Assembly (NCBI RefSeq): GCF_013204845.1
Contig: NZ_JABMKY010000003.1
Span: forward strand, 248,001 to 312,000
Reading direction: 5' to 3'
DNA from: Paenibacillus qinlingensis
Lineage (GTDB): Bacteria; Bacillota; Bacilli; Paenibacillales; NBRC-103111
DNA length: 64,000 nt
Part shown: one piece after another, positions 37,989 through 47,658 of the stretch
Layout of the letters: each line of letters begins with the position of its first letter
Position numbering within the stretch: position 1 is the first letter of the stretch
Notes under the pieces: generated by a model
The model's database searches: none
Told to the model about the DNA's origin: nothing
The model's input: only the letters and a program-made list of their open reading frames with translations
Position numbers and translations under genes: made by a program

Positions 37989-39110
37989 ATGTGGAAACAA
38001 GCTATTGAGGATGCTTTGCAGAAGACGAAAGTGAATATTGAGCGTTTCGGGGATCTATTCCCTCATGTCAGTGAGAACGATATTTATCATTTGAATCCGA
38101 ATACCGATTGGACGGATGGCTTCTGGTCAGGGATATTGTGGCTGAGCTACCAGTATAGCGGCGACAAAGTATTCCAAGAGGCTGCACAGAAAACGGTGGC
38201 AAGTTTTAAACAAAGACTTGAGAAACATGTTGGATTGGATCATCATGATATTGGCTTCCTATATTCTCTTTCTTCGAAAGCGCAGTGGATTCTTGAGAAG
38301 GATGAGAACGCGAAGCAACTTACCTTGCAAGCTGCTGATGTATTGATGAAGCGTTGGAGACCGAAAGGCCAATACATTCAAGCTTGGGGACCTGAAGGTG
38401 ACGAGCATAATGGCGGGCGAATCATTATTGATTGCCTATTAAACCTTCCATTGCTTTACTGGGCATATGAACAAACCGGAGATTCAAATTATAAAGAAGT
38501 AGCAATCATCCATGCAGATTTGTCACGCCGTTACTTGGTGCGCGGTGATGATTCATCGTATCATACGTTCTATTTTGATCAAGAAACAGGCGAACCGCTG
38601 CGTGGTGGAACGCATCAAGGTTATCAAGATGGATCGACGTGGACAAGAGGACAAGCGTGGGGCATTTACGGGTTTGCGCTTTCGTACCACTATACGAAAA
38701 ATCCGCTCTACTTAGAAACAGCTAAACGTTTAGCGCGTTATTTCTTCGAGCGTTTGCCAGAAGATGACGTTGTATACTGGGATTTCAATGCGCCAGTCAA
38801 TGCGGAAACGAAACGTGATAGCTCTGCTTCCGCGATTGCTTCTGCAGGGGCGTTGGAGATTCTTGAACATTTGGCAGCAGATGACCCGGATCGCGCGTAC
38901 TTGGAAAATGGCGTGCAACGTTCGATGGCTGGACTTGTGAAATCCTACGCTACAATTGGCAAACCGGATGCACAAGGATTCCTAGAGCGCGGTTCCTACA
39001 GTGTTCGCGGCGGTGCTGCACCGGATGATTATGTCATTTGGGGAGACTACTACTATTTAGAAGCATTGCTTCGTCTTGAAAAAGGATTCAAGGGGTATTG
39101 GTATGAGTAA
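37989..39110 (+). CDS. ugl: GH88 unsaturated glucuronyl hydrolase
   Basis: Cytoplasmic hydrolase of 373 residues that hydrates and cleaves the unsaturated uronic acid left by polysaccharide lyases; the Bacillus sp. GL1 enzyme is 377 residues. NTDWTDGFWSGILWLSY near residue 38 is the family entry motif. D87 in LDHHDIGF and D148 in GRIIIDCL correspond to the two catalytic Asp of the GL1 enzyme, and WTRGQAWGIYGF follows. There is no signal peptide. It lies under a strong LacI-type-repressed promoter. The DUF2264 gene overlaps its 3' end, so the two are co-translated. Confidence 0.92.
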   Translation: MWKQAIEDALQKTKVNIERFGDLFPHVSENDIYHLNPNTDWTDGFWSGILWLSYQYSGDKVFQEAAQKTVASFKQRLEKHVGLDHHDIGFLYSLSSKAQWILEKDENAKQLTLQAADVLMKRWRPKGQYIQAWGPEGDEHNGGRIIIDCLLNLPLLYWAYEQTGDSNYKEVAIIHADLSRRYLVRGDDSSYHTFYFDQETGEPLRGGTHQGYQDGSTWTRGQAWGIYGFALSYHYTKNPLYLETAKRLARYFFERLPEDDVVYWDFNAPVNAETKRDSSASAIASAGALEILEHLAADDPDRAYLENGVQRSMAGLVKSYATIGKPDAQGFLERGSYSVRGGAAPDDYVIWGDYYYLEALLRLEKGFKGYWYE

Positions 39111-40263
39111 TTCCCAATCGGCGGTGGTAACAGATCGCGCCTATTGGGTTCAGACGATGCTTCGCATCGCTGAGCCTGTCCTTCGGGCGCTGGCAAGTAG
39201 ACAGCTTAGAGCCACAATGCCAGTTGAATGTAAAAAAGAAGAGCAACGCGCGTTCACGTATCTCGAAGCGTTCGGTCGTACACTCGTCGGGATGGCGCCT
39301 TGGTTAGAAACACCAGCGTTAGATGCCGAGGAAGAAGAACTTCGTTTGGCATATGGTAAGCTTGCCAGAGAGGCTATGGATGCGGCTACGGATCCAGAGT
39401 CTCCGGATTTCTTGAACTTTGCGATGGGCATGCAGCCCATCGTGGATACCGCTTTTCTGTCGCATGCGATTTTACGTGCACCGAATACGCTGTGGCATAA
39501 CTTGGACCCTCGCGTTCAAAAGAATCTTACTGCCGCGATGAAAACTTCGCGGACACGCAAGCCAGGCTTTAATAACTGGCTGCTTTTCGCAGCAATGACA
39601 GAGACTGCGCTTGGTGTGATGGGCGAAGACTGGGACCATATGCGTGTTGATTTTGCGTTGAAACAGCATGAGCAATGGTATCTAGGCGATGGCATGTATG
39701 GGGATGGCGTAGACTATCATGCAGATTACTATAACAGCTTCGTTATTCAGCCGATGATGGTGGATATCATTGAGCATGTGCATGCGCTATATTCGGATTG
39801 GGGCAAAATGCGTGAGAACATCCTGAAGCGCGCGCAGCGTTATGCTGCCGTTCAGGAGCGCATGATTTCACCTGAAGGGACGTTCCCTGCGATTGGCAGG
39901 TCGTTAGCTTACCGCTTTGGGGCTTTCCAAGCGCTGGCGCAGACATCACAGCGGCGCGAGTTGCCCATAGGCGTTCAACCAGCACAAGTACGGGGAGCTT
40001 TAACAGCTGTCATTCGCAGATTGATTGAAGCACCAGGTACCTTCGATGAAGGCGGTTGGCTACGGATTGGACTTTGCGGACATCAGCCAGAGCTTGGCGA
40101 GCCGTATATCTCAACAGGGAGCTTGTACTTATGCTCTGCGGTCTTTCTACCGCTTGGCTTGGCGGCAAATGATGAGTTCTGGCAAGGTGCGGATGTGCCG
40201 TGGACCTCACAGCAGGTTTGGTCGGGTCAGACGGTTGCAATAGATAAAGCGTTATATGAGTAG
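39103..40263 (+). CDS. DUF2264 family protein
   Basis: Protein of 386 residues, largely helical and without a signal peptide. AFTYLEAFGRTLVGMAPWLE near residue 50, GFNNWLLFAAMTETALGVMG, and YGDGVDYHADYYNSFVIQPM are typical of DUF2264, which often accompanies GH88/GH105 enzymes. The start is ATG 39103, overlapping the GH88 stop (ATGAGTAA); AAGGGG lies just upstream. The fold is probably an alpha/alpha toroid, so it may be a glycoside hydrolase or lyase acting with GH88 (inferred). It ends at a perfect terminator. Confidence 0.88.
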   Translation: MSNSQSAVVTDRAYWVQTMLRIAEPVLRALASRQLRATMPVECKKEEQRAFTYLEAFGRTLVGMAPWLETPALDAEEEELRLAYGKLAREAMDAATDPESPDFLNFAMGMQPIVDTAFLSHAILRAPNTLWHNLDPRVQKNLTAAMKTSRTRKPGFNNWLLFAAMTETALGVMGEDWDHMRVDFALKQHEQWYLGDGMYGDGVDYHADYYNSFVIQPMMVDIIEHVHALYSDWGKMRENILKRAQRYAAVQERMISPEGTFPAIGRSLAYRFGAFQALAQTSQRRELPIGVQPAQVRGALTAVIRRLIEAPGTFDEGGWLRIGLCGHQPELGEPYISTGSLYLCSAVFLPLGLAANDEFWQGADVPWTSQQVWSGQTVAIDKALYE

Positions 40264-40282
40264 TTGAGATAATACAAAGCAC

Positions 40283-40325
40283 AAAGCACGTACTTGTCCC
40301 GATGGGATGGGTACGTGCTTTTTTG
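40283..40325 (+). terminator. intrinsic terminator of the GH88-DUF2264 operon
   Basis: AAAGCACGTAC / GTACGTGCTTT, a perfect 11-bp stem, followed by TTT. Confidence 0.92.
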
Positions 40326-40420
40326 ACGGCATATTGTTCCAGCGGGGGAATCGGCGAGCGAAAGGGAACCAGGTTCCTCTTTTAGCGAGACGCTTGAATG
40401 ATGTAAGTACCGTTCGATGT

Positions 40421-40474
40421 CTATGTAAATCGGGAGATTGCCTCATTGTTTGATTCTCAGACCACCCATACAAT
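40421..40474 (+). promoter_or_regulatory. shared regulon promoter, copy 1 (GH172 unit)
   Basis: CTATG (40421-40425), TCGG (40430-40433), box CCTCATTGT (40441-40449), 19 nt, then -10 TACAAT (40469-40474). TTGTTT would be the -35 at 17 bp. The same layout recurs at three other promoters of this locus. Confidence 0.7.
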
Positions 40475-40531
40475 TAGAATTATTAAGCAGGGGCAACTTC
40501 CCTGATACCACTAAACCAAGGAGAGATCTTA

Positions 40532-41641
40532 ATGGGCTTATTGGATGGATTGTATCGATTTCAGGAATGCCGAACACTTCGGGTTTCGAGCTACGACCGA
40601 TCGGGAGGAAATGATGACTATATTTCTATTAAGGCTGGGGAAACAGCGGTGCTTGCCCATCTTCAAAATGCGGGGATCATCAAACATATCTGGATTACAA
40701 TCAATGCGAAGGATCCTATGTACAATCGCAATCTGATTTTGCGTATGTACTGGGATGGCGAAACGGAACCAAGCGTACAAAGCCCGATCGGAGATTTCTT
40801 CGGGCAGGGTTGGGGTGAGAATTATCCATTTATCTCCTTGCCAATGGCTGCGGCTCCTAGGGGAGGAAAAGGATTGAATTGCTACTTCCCCATGCCATTC
40901 GCCCGAGGCGCAAAAATTACACTAGAAAACGATTCGGAGTTTGATGTTCCTTCTTTTTATTATTATATCGATTATGAGCACCATGCTTCGATACCGGATG
41001 ATGCAGGACGGTTTCACGCTTGGTGGAATCGGGAAATAACCGAACCGTCAGGTGAGCAAGAGAATGAGTGGGGACTTATGGGTGAACCACCGAAAAATCA
41101 ATCGGATGAAGGGAATTATTTGTTTGCAGAAATTGAAGGACGTGGGCATTTCGTCGGCGTTAATTATTACGTCGATAGTCCAGGGCCGATGTGGTATGGA
41201 GAAGGTGACGACATGTTTATGGTGGATGGTGAACCTTGGCCTGGATCCCTACATGGCACTGGGACGGAGGATTTCTTCAATTCCTCGTGGTGCCCGAACG
41301 AGCTGTATGCCCATCCTTACTTCGGGTACGCCCGAATACCAGATAAGCTCGGCTTTATGGGAAGGACCCACTGTTACCGCTTCTTGTTAGAGGATTCCAT
41401 TCATTTCCGCAAATCTCTCCGGTCCAGTATTGAGCATGGGCATGCCAATGTACTGACATTAGATATCGCGAGTGTGGCCTACTGGTACCAAAGTGAGCCG
41501 CACAAACCGTTTCCAGCGATTCCGCAGAGTACACTGCGTCAAAATATGCCAGTTATTACGGCGAGCGACGTTCACCGTTGGCGAGATGCGTGGAGAAAGT
41601 CCAAAGGTTCTGGCAATCTTTGGGGAAATGAGTTGGAGTGA
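40532..41641 (+). CDS. GH172/DUF2961 family glycoside hydrolase
   Basis: Protein of 369 residues from the DUF2961 family, which includes GH172 enzymes acting on fructofuranosides and arabinofuranosides. Family signatures are NAGIIKHIWITI near residue 48, DFFGQGWGENYPF and the active-site loop HGTGTEDFFNSSWC with a likely catalytic Glu. There is no signal peptide. GGAGAG precedes the ATG. It is the first gene of the regulon at 40.4-55.5 kb, driven by promoter copy 1. The secreted beta-helix gene follows 96 nt downstream and may be co-transcribed. A furanoside-containing substrate is likely (inferred). Confidence 0.85.
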   Translation: MGLLDGLYRFQECRTLRVSSYDRSGGNDDYISIKAGETAVLAHLQNAGIIKHIWITINAKDPMYNRNLILRMYWDGETEPSVQSPIGDFFGQGWGENYPFISLPMAAAPRGGKGLNCYFPMPFARGAKITLENDSEFDVPSFYYYIDYEHHASIPDDAGRFHAWWNREITEPSGEQENEWGLMGEPPKNQSDEGNYLFAEIEGRGHFVGVNYYVDSPGPMWYGEGDDMFMVDGEPWPGSLHGTGTEDFFNSSWCPNELYAHPYFGYARIPDKLGFMGRTHCYRFLLEDSIHFRKSLRSSIEHGHANVLTLDIASVAYWYQSEPHKPFPAIPQSTLRQNMPVITASDVHRWRDAWRKSKGSGNLWGNELE

Positions 41642-41737
41642 GATAGGCATTCGTCGGAGGATCCCCCCAATCTGCGCGGCATGACACGCTTAGGCGGTTA
41701 TGTATACATGGAATCATGATGAGGAGGTAAGTAGTGG

Positions 41738-44599
41738 ATGAAAAGAATGGTCACGAATACGTTGATCGGCTTCATGATGTTGCTTGCGTTATTGTTTGTT
41801 GGAAGCGCTGCAATGGCAAGCGGGGAAGGGCAGATTATTAAGCCTGCTGGAGCTGGAGCGGCGACGGGCAGTTTATTTTTCCCGTTGGATTATGCCTTTG
41901 ACAGTCCAGATATCGCACTTGATCCTACAGGAGTACCCGTAGGCGGTGCGGGTACGAACAATGCGCCTGCTTACTCCACAAGCCGGGTTGGTTATGTGGA
42001 TCTAGGATCGAATTGGGCGAATGTACGAATCACGTCAACTTGGACGAAGTACAGAGCATCAAGCACCGGCGATATGACTCCTTACACCGAAATATGGTGG
42101 GACAATGATATCGACATGACGAATGATAATGGCTTAACAGAAACTCGCATTAACTTCAACAGCGTACAAGGCCTTTCCAACACAGGAACTTCAACACCTT
42201 GGATACGTGACAATGATGTCAGCAGCAGCCCCGTTGAACCATTGGGTAGGTATATGATGCTCCGCTCTCCGGTCAACATGACAAACAGAGCGAGTGAGTA
42301 TGCCATTGTCGGATATCTTTATGAAGAGTCCATCAAAGTCATTACCCCTCCCTTAGCTGGGCAGGCGAGCGGAAGTCAGTTTTTCCCAATGGACCGATCT
42401 TTTGATGGACAGCCGACTCTCAGTCCGTTAACTGGTGATCCTACGGGAGGTGTAACCGGCATAGATGCACCAGCATACGCAGACAGGGTCGGTTATATTG
42501 ATTTTGGAGCGGACTGGAGCAAGGTACGAATAACTTCAACATGGACCAAATACAGAGCATCAAGCACAGGGAATCAAACCCCTTATGCATCACTTTGGTG
42601 GGATGATGATAGTGATACTACGAATGATAATGGTTTTGCGGAAACTCGGATCAACTTTAACAGTGCGCAAAACCTTTCTACAGGATCAACTACACCATGG
42701 ATAAAGGATAATGATGTCAGCAGCAACCCTGTGGCACCAAAAGCCAGATACTTGTTAGCCCGCAGTCCTCTTACGATGACCAACAGGGCTAATGAATACG
42801 CAATTGTCGGGTGGATCGACGAAAATGGAAACGGAATACAAGACGCGCTAAATCACCCTGTTAGTGGAATAACGGTAACGGGAGCCGGTGGAGCAACTAG
42901 TATATTAACTGGAAGCACGCTACAGATGTCAGCTACTGTACAGCCATACAATGCGACGAATAAGAATGTTACCTGGTCGGTTGTTAACGGAACTGGAAGC
43001 GCTACCATTAATGCGAGCGGCTTACTCACAGCGGTAACGGACGGGAATGTAACGGTAAAGGCAACCGCACAGGATGGATCGGGCGTATTCGGTTCACTTG
43101 AGATTGCCATTTCACAATACAGTCAATTGATATTGCCCGTTCAAGGAGCAGCGTCCATCTATTATATTGATCTGCAAGCTTCTTTCCCGAATGTGAATTG
43201 GCAGACACTTGATCGTCTTTACATTCCTGCAGGTAATTATCAATACATGAAACTTGGTAATCTTCCGCAACGAACTGCCAGCAATCCTTTGATTATCAGC
43301 AACTATGGCGGGCAGGTCAAAGTCAGCGGCACCTACTCGTATACCTTATCGATCGAAGGTGGTAAGCACTGGATATTAACGGGCAAATATGACAATGCGC
43401 TCAAAACTGGAAATGTCAATTTCCAAGGGCATCTGAATGGAAATTATTCGACTTCAGATGGCCAATATGGCATTGAAGTGGGGCGCAATACATCCAACGG
43501 CATCAGCGTAAGCAAGAATGCAACGAACTTTGAGCTATCGCATATTGAAGTTGCTAACGCCGGTTTCGCTGGTCTATTGATTAAAACGGACGGTGTTCCT
43601 ACAGCAACCATGGATGGCGTTAAAATCCATGACATGTACATCCACGATTCGGAATCGGAAGGCATGTACATCGGTAATACCAGCAGTGATATCAGCAAGC
43701 AGCATATCTTTACCAATTTGGAAATTTATAATAACAGGGTCTTGAGGGCTGGTACAGAAGGTATACAACTAACCAATATGGGTGATGGCGTCAAGGTCCA
43801 TAATAACGTTGTCATCATGAACGCGTTGGATTGGAAAAATCCGTTCCAGCAATGGCAGGACGGTACGTTCCAATATGGCCAAAGAACCGGCAGTGCAGAG
43901 ATTTATAACAATGTATTCATCGGAACTGCGAGCACGCTCTTTACGTTACGCTTTTCTGCGGCTCCCGGCGAGACGCCGGATCCTACGGATGAAGTGGTGA
44001 TGCATGATAATTACTTCTCCCATAGCAGAGATATTCTTGCCTATATTCATGATACGCCTTCCAATTATGCATCGAAATTCAGGTTTGAAAATAATGTGAT
44101 TCGGCAAATCAATTTCCACTACGATGAAATACCTGGCGGACATGTGAATTCGAACAAAATGTTCTATGTATCGGACAATACGCACAATCCGATGGTCTTC
44201 ACGAACAATACACGAGATGGTGGGCAGGTTTTCATTGACACCATCGCTGGAAATAACGGGACAGTCGGTAATATTTCTGCATCAGGCAATACCACAGTAA
44301 CAAACTTGGCTCCGATTAAATTCAAAGATGTGACGCCTTTCACTTCCGGTTTTGACTGGAGCTTGGTGGAGAGATGGGACGACTATTCGGATTTATACGC
44401 AGTCCCGATCTATTTTAATTATGGTGATTATGTGTATGATTTCCCGACAGGCAATCTGTATCAAAACATAGAAGCGGGGACCCATACGGGGAAAAATCCT
44501 GCCACGAATCCTGCCACATGGAGTCTTCTGACACCGATGAAGAATGATTTCAGGCTGGATCCGACATCGCCTTACCAGGGAATGGGCCTTCTGCCGTAA
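41738..44599 (+). CDS. secreted beta-helix protein with duplicated N-terminal domain and Big-like domain
   Basis: Secreted protein of 953 residues and the only enzyme of the locus with a signal peptide (about 1-27, ending AAMA). Two copies of a domain follow, at about 36-190 and 207-350, sharing SLFFPLD/SQFFPMD, WTKYRASSTG, ETRINFNS and EYAIVG. A Big-like Ig domain (about 370-455) and a right-handed beta-helix (about 460-900; NFELSHIEVANAGFAGLLI, HNNVVIMNALDW) complete it. AGGAGG lies 10 nt before the ATG. It probably binds and cleaves the extracellular polysaccharide that feeds the locus. Catalytic chemistry is not determined; lyase activity is the leading guess. Confidence 0.82.
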   Translation: MKRMVTNTLIGFMMLLALLFVGSAAMASGEGQIIKPAGAGAATGSLFFPLDYAFDSPDIALDPTGVPVGGAGTNNAPAYSTSRVGYVDLGSNWANVRITSTWTKYRASSTGDMTPYTEIWWDNDIDMTNDNGLTETRINFNSVQGLSNTGTSTPWIRDNDVSSSPVEPLGRYMMLRSPVNMTNRASEYAIVGYLYEESIKVITPPLAGQASGSQFFPMDRSFDGQPTLSPLTGDPTGGVTGIDAPAYADRVGYIDFGADWSKVRITSTWTKYRASSTGNQTPYASLWWDDDSDTTNDNGFAETRINFNSAQNLSTGSTTPWIKDNDVSSNPVAPKARYLLARSPLTMTNRANEYAIVGWIDENGNGIQDALNHPVSGITVTGAGGATSILTGSTLQMSATVQPYNATNKNVTWSVVNGTGSATINASGLLTAVTDGNVTVKATAQDGSGVFGSLEIAISQYSQLILPVQGAASIYYIDLQASFPNVNWQTLDRLYIPAGNYQYMKLGNLPQRTASNPLIISNYGGQVKVSGTYSYTLSIEGGKHWILTGKYDNALKTGNVNFQGHLNGNYSTSDGQYGIEVGRNTSNGISVSKNATNFELSHIEVANAGFAGLLIKTDGVPTATMDGVKIHDMYIHDSESEGMYIGNTSSDISKQHIFTNLEIYNNRVLRAGTEGIQLTNMGDGVKVHNNVVIMNALDWKNPFQQWQDGTFQYGQRTGSAEIYNNVFIGTASTLFTLRFSAAPGETPDPTDEVVMHDNYFSHSRDILAYIHDTPSNYASKFRFENNVIRQINFHYDEIPGGHVNSNKMFYVSDNTHNPMVFTNNTRDGGQVFIDTIAGNNGTVGNISASGNTTVTNLAPIKFKDVTPFTSGFDWSLVERWDDYSDLYAVPIYFNYGDYVYDFPTGNLYQNIEAGTHTGKNPATNPATWSLLTPMKNDFRLDPTSPYQGMGLLP

Positions 44600-44631
44600 T
44601 GAGCTGGGATAAAGCTGCCTCCATGTAAGAT

Positions 44632-44666
44632 CAAGCCGTTCTGCTTATGCAGAACGGCTTGTTTTG
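44632..44666 (+). terminator. intrinsic terminator after the secreted beta-helix gene
   Basis: CAAGCCGTTCTGC / GCAGAACGGCTTG, a perfect 13-bp stem with a TTAT loop, followed by TTTT. Confidence 0.93.
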
Positions 44667-44685
44667 TAATAAAATCATGCTATCC

Positions 44686-44739
44686 CTATGCAATTCGGAA
44701 GATCTCCTCATTGTTGGGTGCAGGCAACGGCCATAGAAT
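44686..44739 (+). promoter_or_regulatory. shared regulon promoter, copy 2 (DUF1961-GH42 unit)
   Basis: CTATG (44686-44690), TCGG (44695-44698), box CCTCATTGT (44706-44714), 19 nt, then -10 TAGAAT (44734-44739). It precedes the gene at 44798. Confidence 0.7.
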
Positions 44740-44797
44740 AAAGATAAGTGAACGTCTATTATTAGTAGGAGACATTCATGTAGGGGGAAAAAAGGCA

Positions 44798-45496
44798 ATG
44801 ACTAAAGAAAAGCGAACGCTAATCTACGAAAACAATCTGGCATCGATGGAGGATATTCGGGGCTTCCAGTTGGAGGGGCAGGCCAAAATCTCATTTCCAA
44901 ATGGCAGGATGCGGATGGAGAACTCGCTCGACGAGAGCTTGGGACAGATGGCCAATTATGTGTTCTGGTGCCCCGAAGAATTTCCTGGAGACATTCAGGT
45001 GGAGTGGGATTTCTGGCCAGTCAAGGAGCCGGGGCTGAGTATGATGTTTTTTGCTGCAGCAGGAATGAACGGTGAAGATTTGTTCGACCCCATCCTGAAC
45101 GAAAGGTACGGACAATATGAGCAGTATACACATGGAGACATCCGCACGCTGCATATCGCGTATTTCCGACGAAGGTACCCTGAAGAAAGAAGCTTTCATC
45201 TCTGTAACCTGAGGAAAAGCTCCGGCTTTCATCTCGTGGCACAAGGAGCTGATCCGATCCCGAATGTGGAGGATTGTATGCCGCCTTATCATCTGATGCT
45301 CAGGAAGCAGGGGGCGAAGGTCCATTTTGCAATTAACGAACTGCCTATATTGGAGTGGGAGGACGATGGCAGGACATTCGGTCCCATTCTGGGCAGTGGC
45401 AAAATTGGTTTTCGTCAAATGGCGCCTTTAATCGCCGAATATGCGAATTTACAAGTTTACCGTCTGGATGAAGACGGAACAACCCGCAAGATTTAG
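44798..45496 (+). CDS. DUF1961 family protein
   Basis: Protein of 232 residues with a jelly-roll, concanavalin-like fold expected from its family (ANYVFWCPEEFPGDIQVEWD, GLSMMFFAAAGMNGEDLFDP, GKIGFRQMAPLIAEYANLQV). There is no signal peptide. It could be a sugar-binding protein, glycosidase or isomerase; DUF1961 proteins usually sit in polysaccharide utilisation loci. The ATG at 44798 is chosen because AGGGGG lies 10 nt upstream and because an earlier in-frame start at 44711 would fall inside promoter copy 2. The GH42 gene follows after 14 nt, so they form one operon. Confidence 0.82.
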   Translation: MTKEKRTLIYENNLASMEDIRGFQLEGQAKISFPNGRMRMENSLDESLGQMANYVFWCPEEFPGDIQVEWDFWPVKEPGLSMMFFAAAGMNGEDLFDPILNERYGQYEQYTHGDIRTLHIAYFRRRYPEERSFHLCNLRKSSGFHLVAQGADPIPNVEDCMPPYHLMLRKQGAKVHFAINELPILEWEDDGRTFGPILGSGKIGFRQMAPLIAEYANLQVYRLDEDGTTRKI

Positions 45497-45510
45497 GAGG
45501 AGAAAAGCCT

Positions 45511-47523
45511 ATGTATTTCGGTGCATGTTATTATCCGGAGCATTGGCCGGAAGAACGTTGGGAAACAGATGCCCGATTGATGAAAGAAGCCCATTTTAAT
45601 GTGGTTCGGATGGCCGAATTTGCTTGGTCGAGGTTGGAGCCCACAGATGGGGAGTTCGATTTCTCCTGGTTGGACAGAAGTATGGGCATCATGGAGCACT
45701 ACGGAATAAAAACCATACTCGGGACTCCGACTGCGGGGCCGCCAAAGTGGCTGATGGATAAGCATCCCGGCATTTACCAACAGGATATGTACGAACGAAT
45801 GCGAGGCTTTGGTGCTAGAAGACACTACTGTTTTAATAACTTGGATTTTCGAATGTATACAGAGCGTATCGTCACTCAGATGGCCCATCACTATGGAACG
45901 AATACAAACGTAATCGGATGGCAGATCGATAATGAATTTGGGATGATCGATACAGCCCGGTGCTATTGCAGCAGTTGTCGCCAATCCTTCATAGGATGGC
46001 TGCAGCGGAAATATGGATCTATTGAAGCAGTGAATGAAGCATGGGGGACCGTTTTCTCGAGTCAAACTTATCGCACATGGGATGAGCTGCATCTTCCTGC
46101 ATATGCCGTGCACCAGCATCACAACCCTGGCCTTGCCTTGGATTACCGCAGGTTCTCATCTGATTCGGTTAACGAGTACCAACGCCTACAAGTGAATATT
46201 CTCAGGCATTACACGACAGGGCAGCCTATCACACACAATGCGATGGGCAAGTATAACCAAGTGGATTTCTATGACTTATCCAAGGAACTGGATCTGATTT
46301 CCCTGGATGTGTATCCGAATATGAAATCGGAACCGAAGGAACGACCTGCGTACGCGGCAGAGCAGCATGATATGACCCGAGGCTTTAAGGACGGTCGAAA
46401 CTATTGGGTACTGGAACACCAAAGCGGAGCTCCTGGCGCTGTAGAGATGGCTCCGACACCGATACCGGGAGAGCTGCGCAGATGGACATTCCAATCTGTC
46501 GCCCGGGGTGCGGATGCCATCGTCTATTTTCGCTGGAGGACGCTGCCCTATTCCATCGAGGAGCTTTGGCATGGCATCTTGCAGCATCATGGTGAGCCTG
46601 GACGTAAATATGAGGAAGTGAAGCAGGTGGGACTGGAGCTGAAGAAGCTGGCTCCGCTCCTCGCCGAAACTTCACCTTGTGCGAAAGTCGCACTCATTCG
46701 CTGCTACAACAATGAGTGGGCATTCGAGCTTCAGCCGCATATGAAAGGGTACGAATATATCAAGCATTTTGAGAAGTATTATGCCTACTTTTACGACCGG
46801 GGCATCCCCGTTGACATTGTATCTCCAGAAGAGGACTTCACTGGCTATGACCTTCTTGTTGCTCCTAACCTGATGATGGCTAAAGCGGAGACCGTTCAAG
46901 CTTTGTACCGTTTCGTGGAGGAAGGCGGCTATTTCATAACGGATATTCGCACTGGGGCCAAGGAGTGGAACAATCAGATCACACAGATGCGGCTTCCGGG
47001 ACTGTTTCGCGATCTTCTAGGGATTGGCATTGAGGACTACGGTATTATCGAAGGCGAACAGGAGATCGGAATGCGCAATCTGAACGATGGTAAAATAAGT
47101 GCCGCCACGATGTGGTATGAAGTGATCGATTTACTTGCGGTAGAGTCGGCAGCCGAACCGATGGCGATGTATACTGGCGGTTATTATCGGGAGACTCCGG
47201 CTGTTACTCGCAGAGCTTACGGTAAAGGCTGTGGGGTGTATATCGGCACAGTTCCTGATAAGGAGGGATTATATGGCATCCTGGATCAGATCGTCAGCGA
47301 AACGGGCATTACGCCGATTTTGTACGGATTACCTGAAGGAGTCGAAGCTATGGTCAGAGTTGGTGACGATGATAGCGGACGGAAATTGCTATTTATCATC
47401 AACCATACCGAAGGGGTAGTAACCGTAAACCTTGATACCACATATACCGATGCGTTCACGGACAGATCTGTCAGTGGCGCGATCGTATTGGCATCTCAAG
47501 ATGCTCGGATACTATATGTTTAG
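45511..47523 (+). CDS. GH42 beta-galactosidase
   Basis: Cytoplasmic glycoside hydrolase of 670 residues with three domains: TIM barrel (about 1-370), trimerisation domain (about 375-580) and a small C-terminal sheet. MYFGACYYPEHWPEERWETD is the family entry motif. The acid/base Glu is in IGWQIDNEFG (about 143) and the nucleophile Glu in WVLEHQSGAPG (about 302). A zinc-type Cys cluster is present (HYCFNN, CYCSSCRQSF). GGAGGAG precedes the ATG. Beta-galactosidase or alpha-L-arabinopyranosidase activity is expected from the family. It differs from the GH2 LacZ-type enzyme at 14341 and belongs to another regulon. Confidence 0.93.
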   Translation: MYFGACYYPEHWPEERWETDARLMKEAHFNVVRMAEFAWSRLEPTDGEFDFSWLDRSMGIMEHYGIKTILGTPTAGPPKWLMDKHPGIYQQDMYERMRGFGARRHYCFNNLDFRMYTERIVTQMAHHYGTNTNVIGWQIDNEFGMIDTARCYCSSCRQSFIGWLQRKYGSIEAVNEAWGTVFSSQTYRTWDELHLPAYAVHQHHNPGLALDYRRFSSDSVNEYQRLQVNILRHYTTGQPITHNAMGKYNQVDFYDLSKELDLISLDVYPNMKSEPKERPAYAAEQHDMTRGFKDGRNYWVLEHQSGAPGAVEMAPTPIPGELRRWTFQSVARGADAIVYFRWRTLPYSIEELWHGILQHHGEPGRKYEEVKQVGLELKKLAPLLAETSPCAKVALIRCYNNEWAFELQPHMKGYEYIKHFEKYYAYFYDRGIPVDIVSPEEDFTGYDLLVAPNLMMAKAETVQALYRFVEEGGYFITDIRTGAKEWNNQITQMRLPGLFRDLLGIGIEDYGIIEGEQEIGMRNLNDGKISAATMWYEVIDLLAVESAAEPMAMYTGGYYRETPAVTRRAYGKGCGVYIGTVPDKEGLYGILDQIVSETGITPILYGLPEGVEAMVRVGDDDSGRKLLFIINHTEGVVTVNLDTTYTDAFTDRSVSGAIVLASQDARILYV

Positions 47524-47553
47524 TGATAAGGTCTTAACAAGCTAAGACGATTC

Positions 47554-47607
47554 CTATGCTTTTCGGTTGATCCCCTTATTGTTTCATGTAAACGCTTCAC
47601 TTACAAT
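47554..47607 (+). promoter_or_regulatory. shared regulon promoter, copy 3 (second ABC importer)
   Basis: CTATG (47554-47558), TCGG further on, box CCTTATTGT (47574-47582), 19 nt, then -10 TACAAT (47602-47607). A partial cre-like TGTAAACGCTTCAC (47587-47600) lies in the spacer and could allow CcpA control (weak match). Confidence 0.7.
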
Positions 47608-47658
47608 TTAAGTAAGAAGACATCAAGAGACATCTTAGAAAAGAGGGAGGCGAACTTC

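Noticed and set aside
44711-44797. Longer start for the DUF1961 gene
   Set aside because: It would place coding sequence over the shared promoter (box and -10). The ATG at 44798 has a ribosome binding site.
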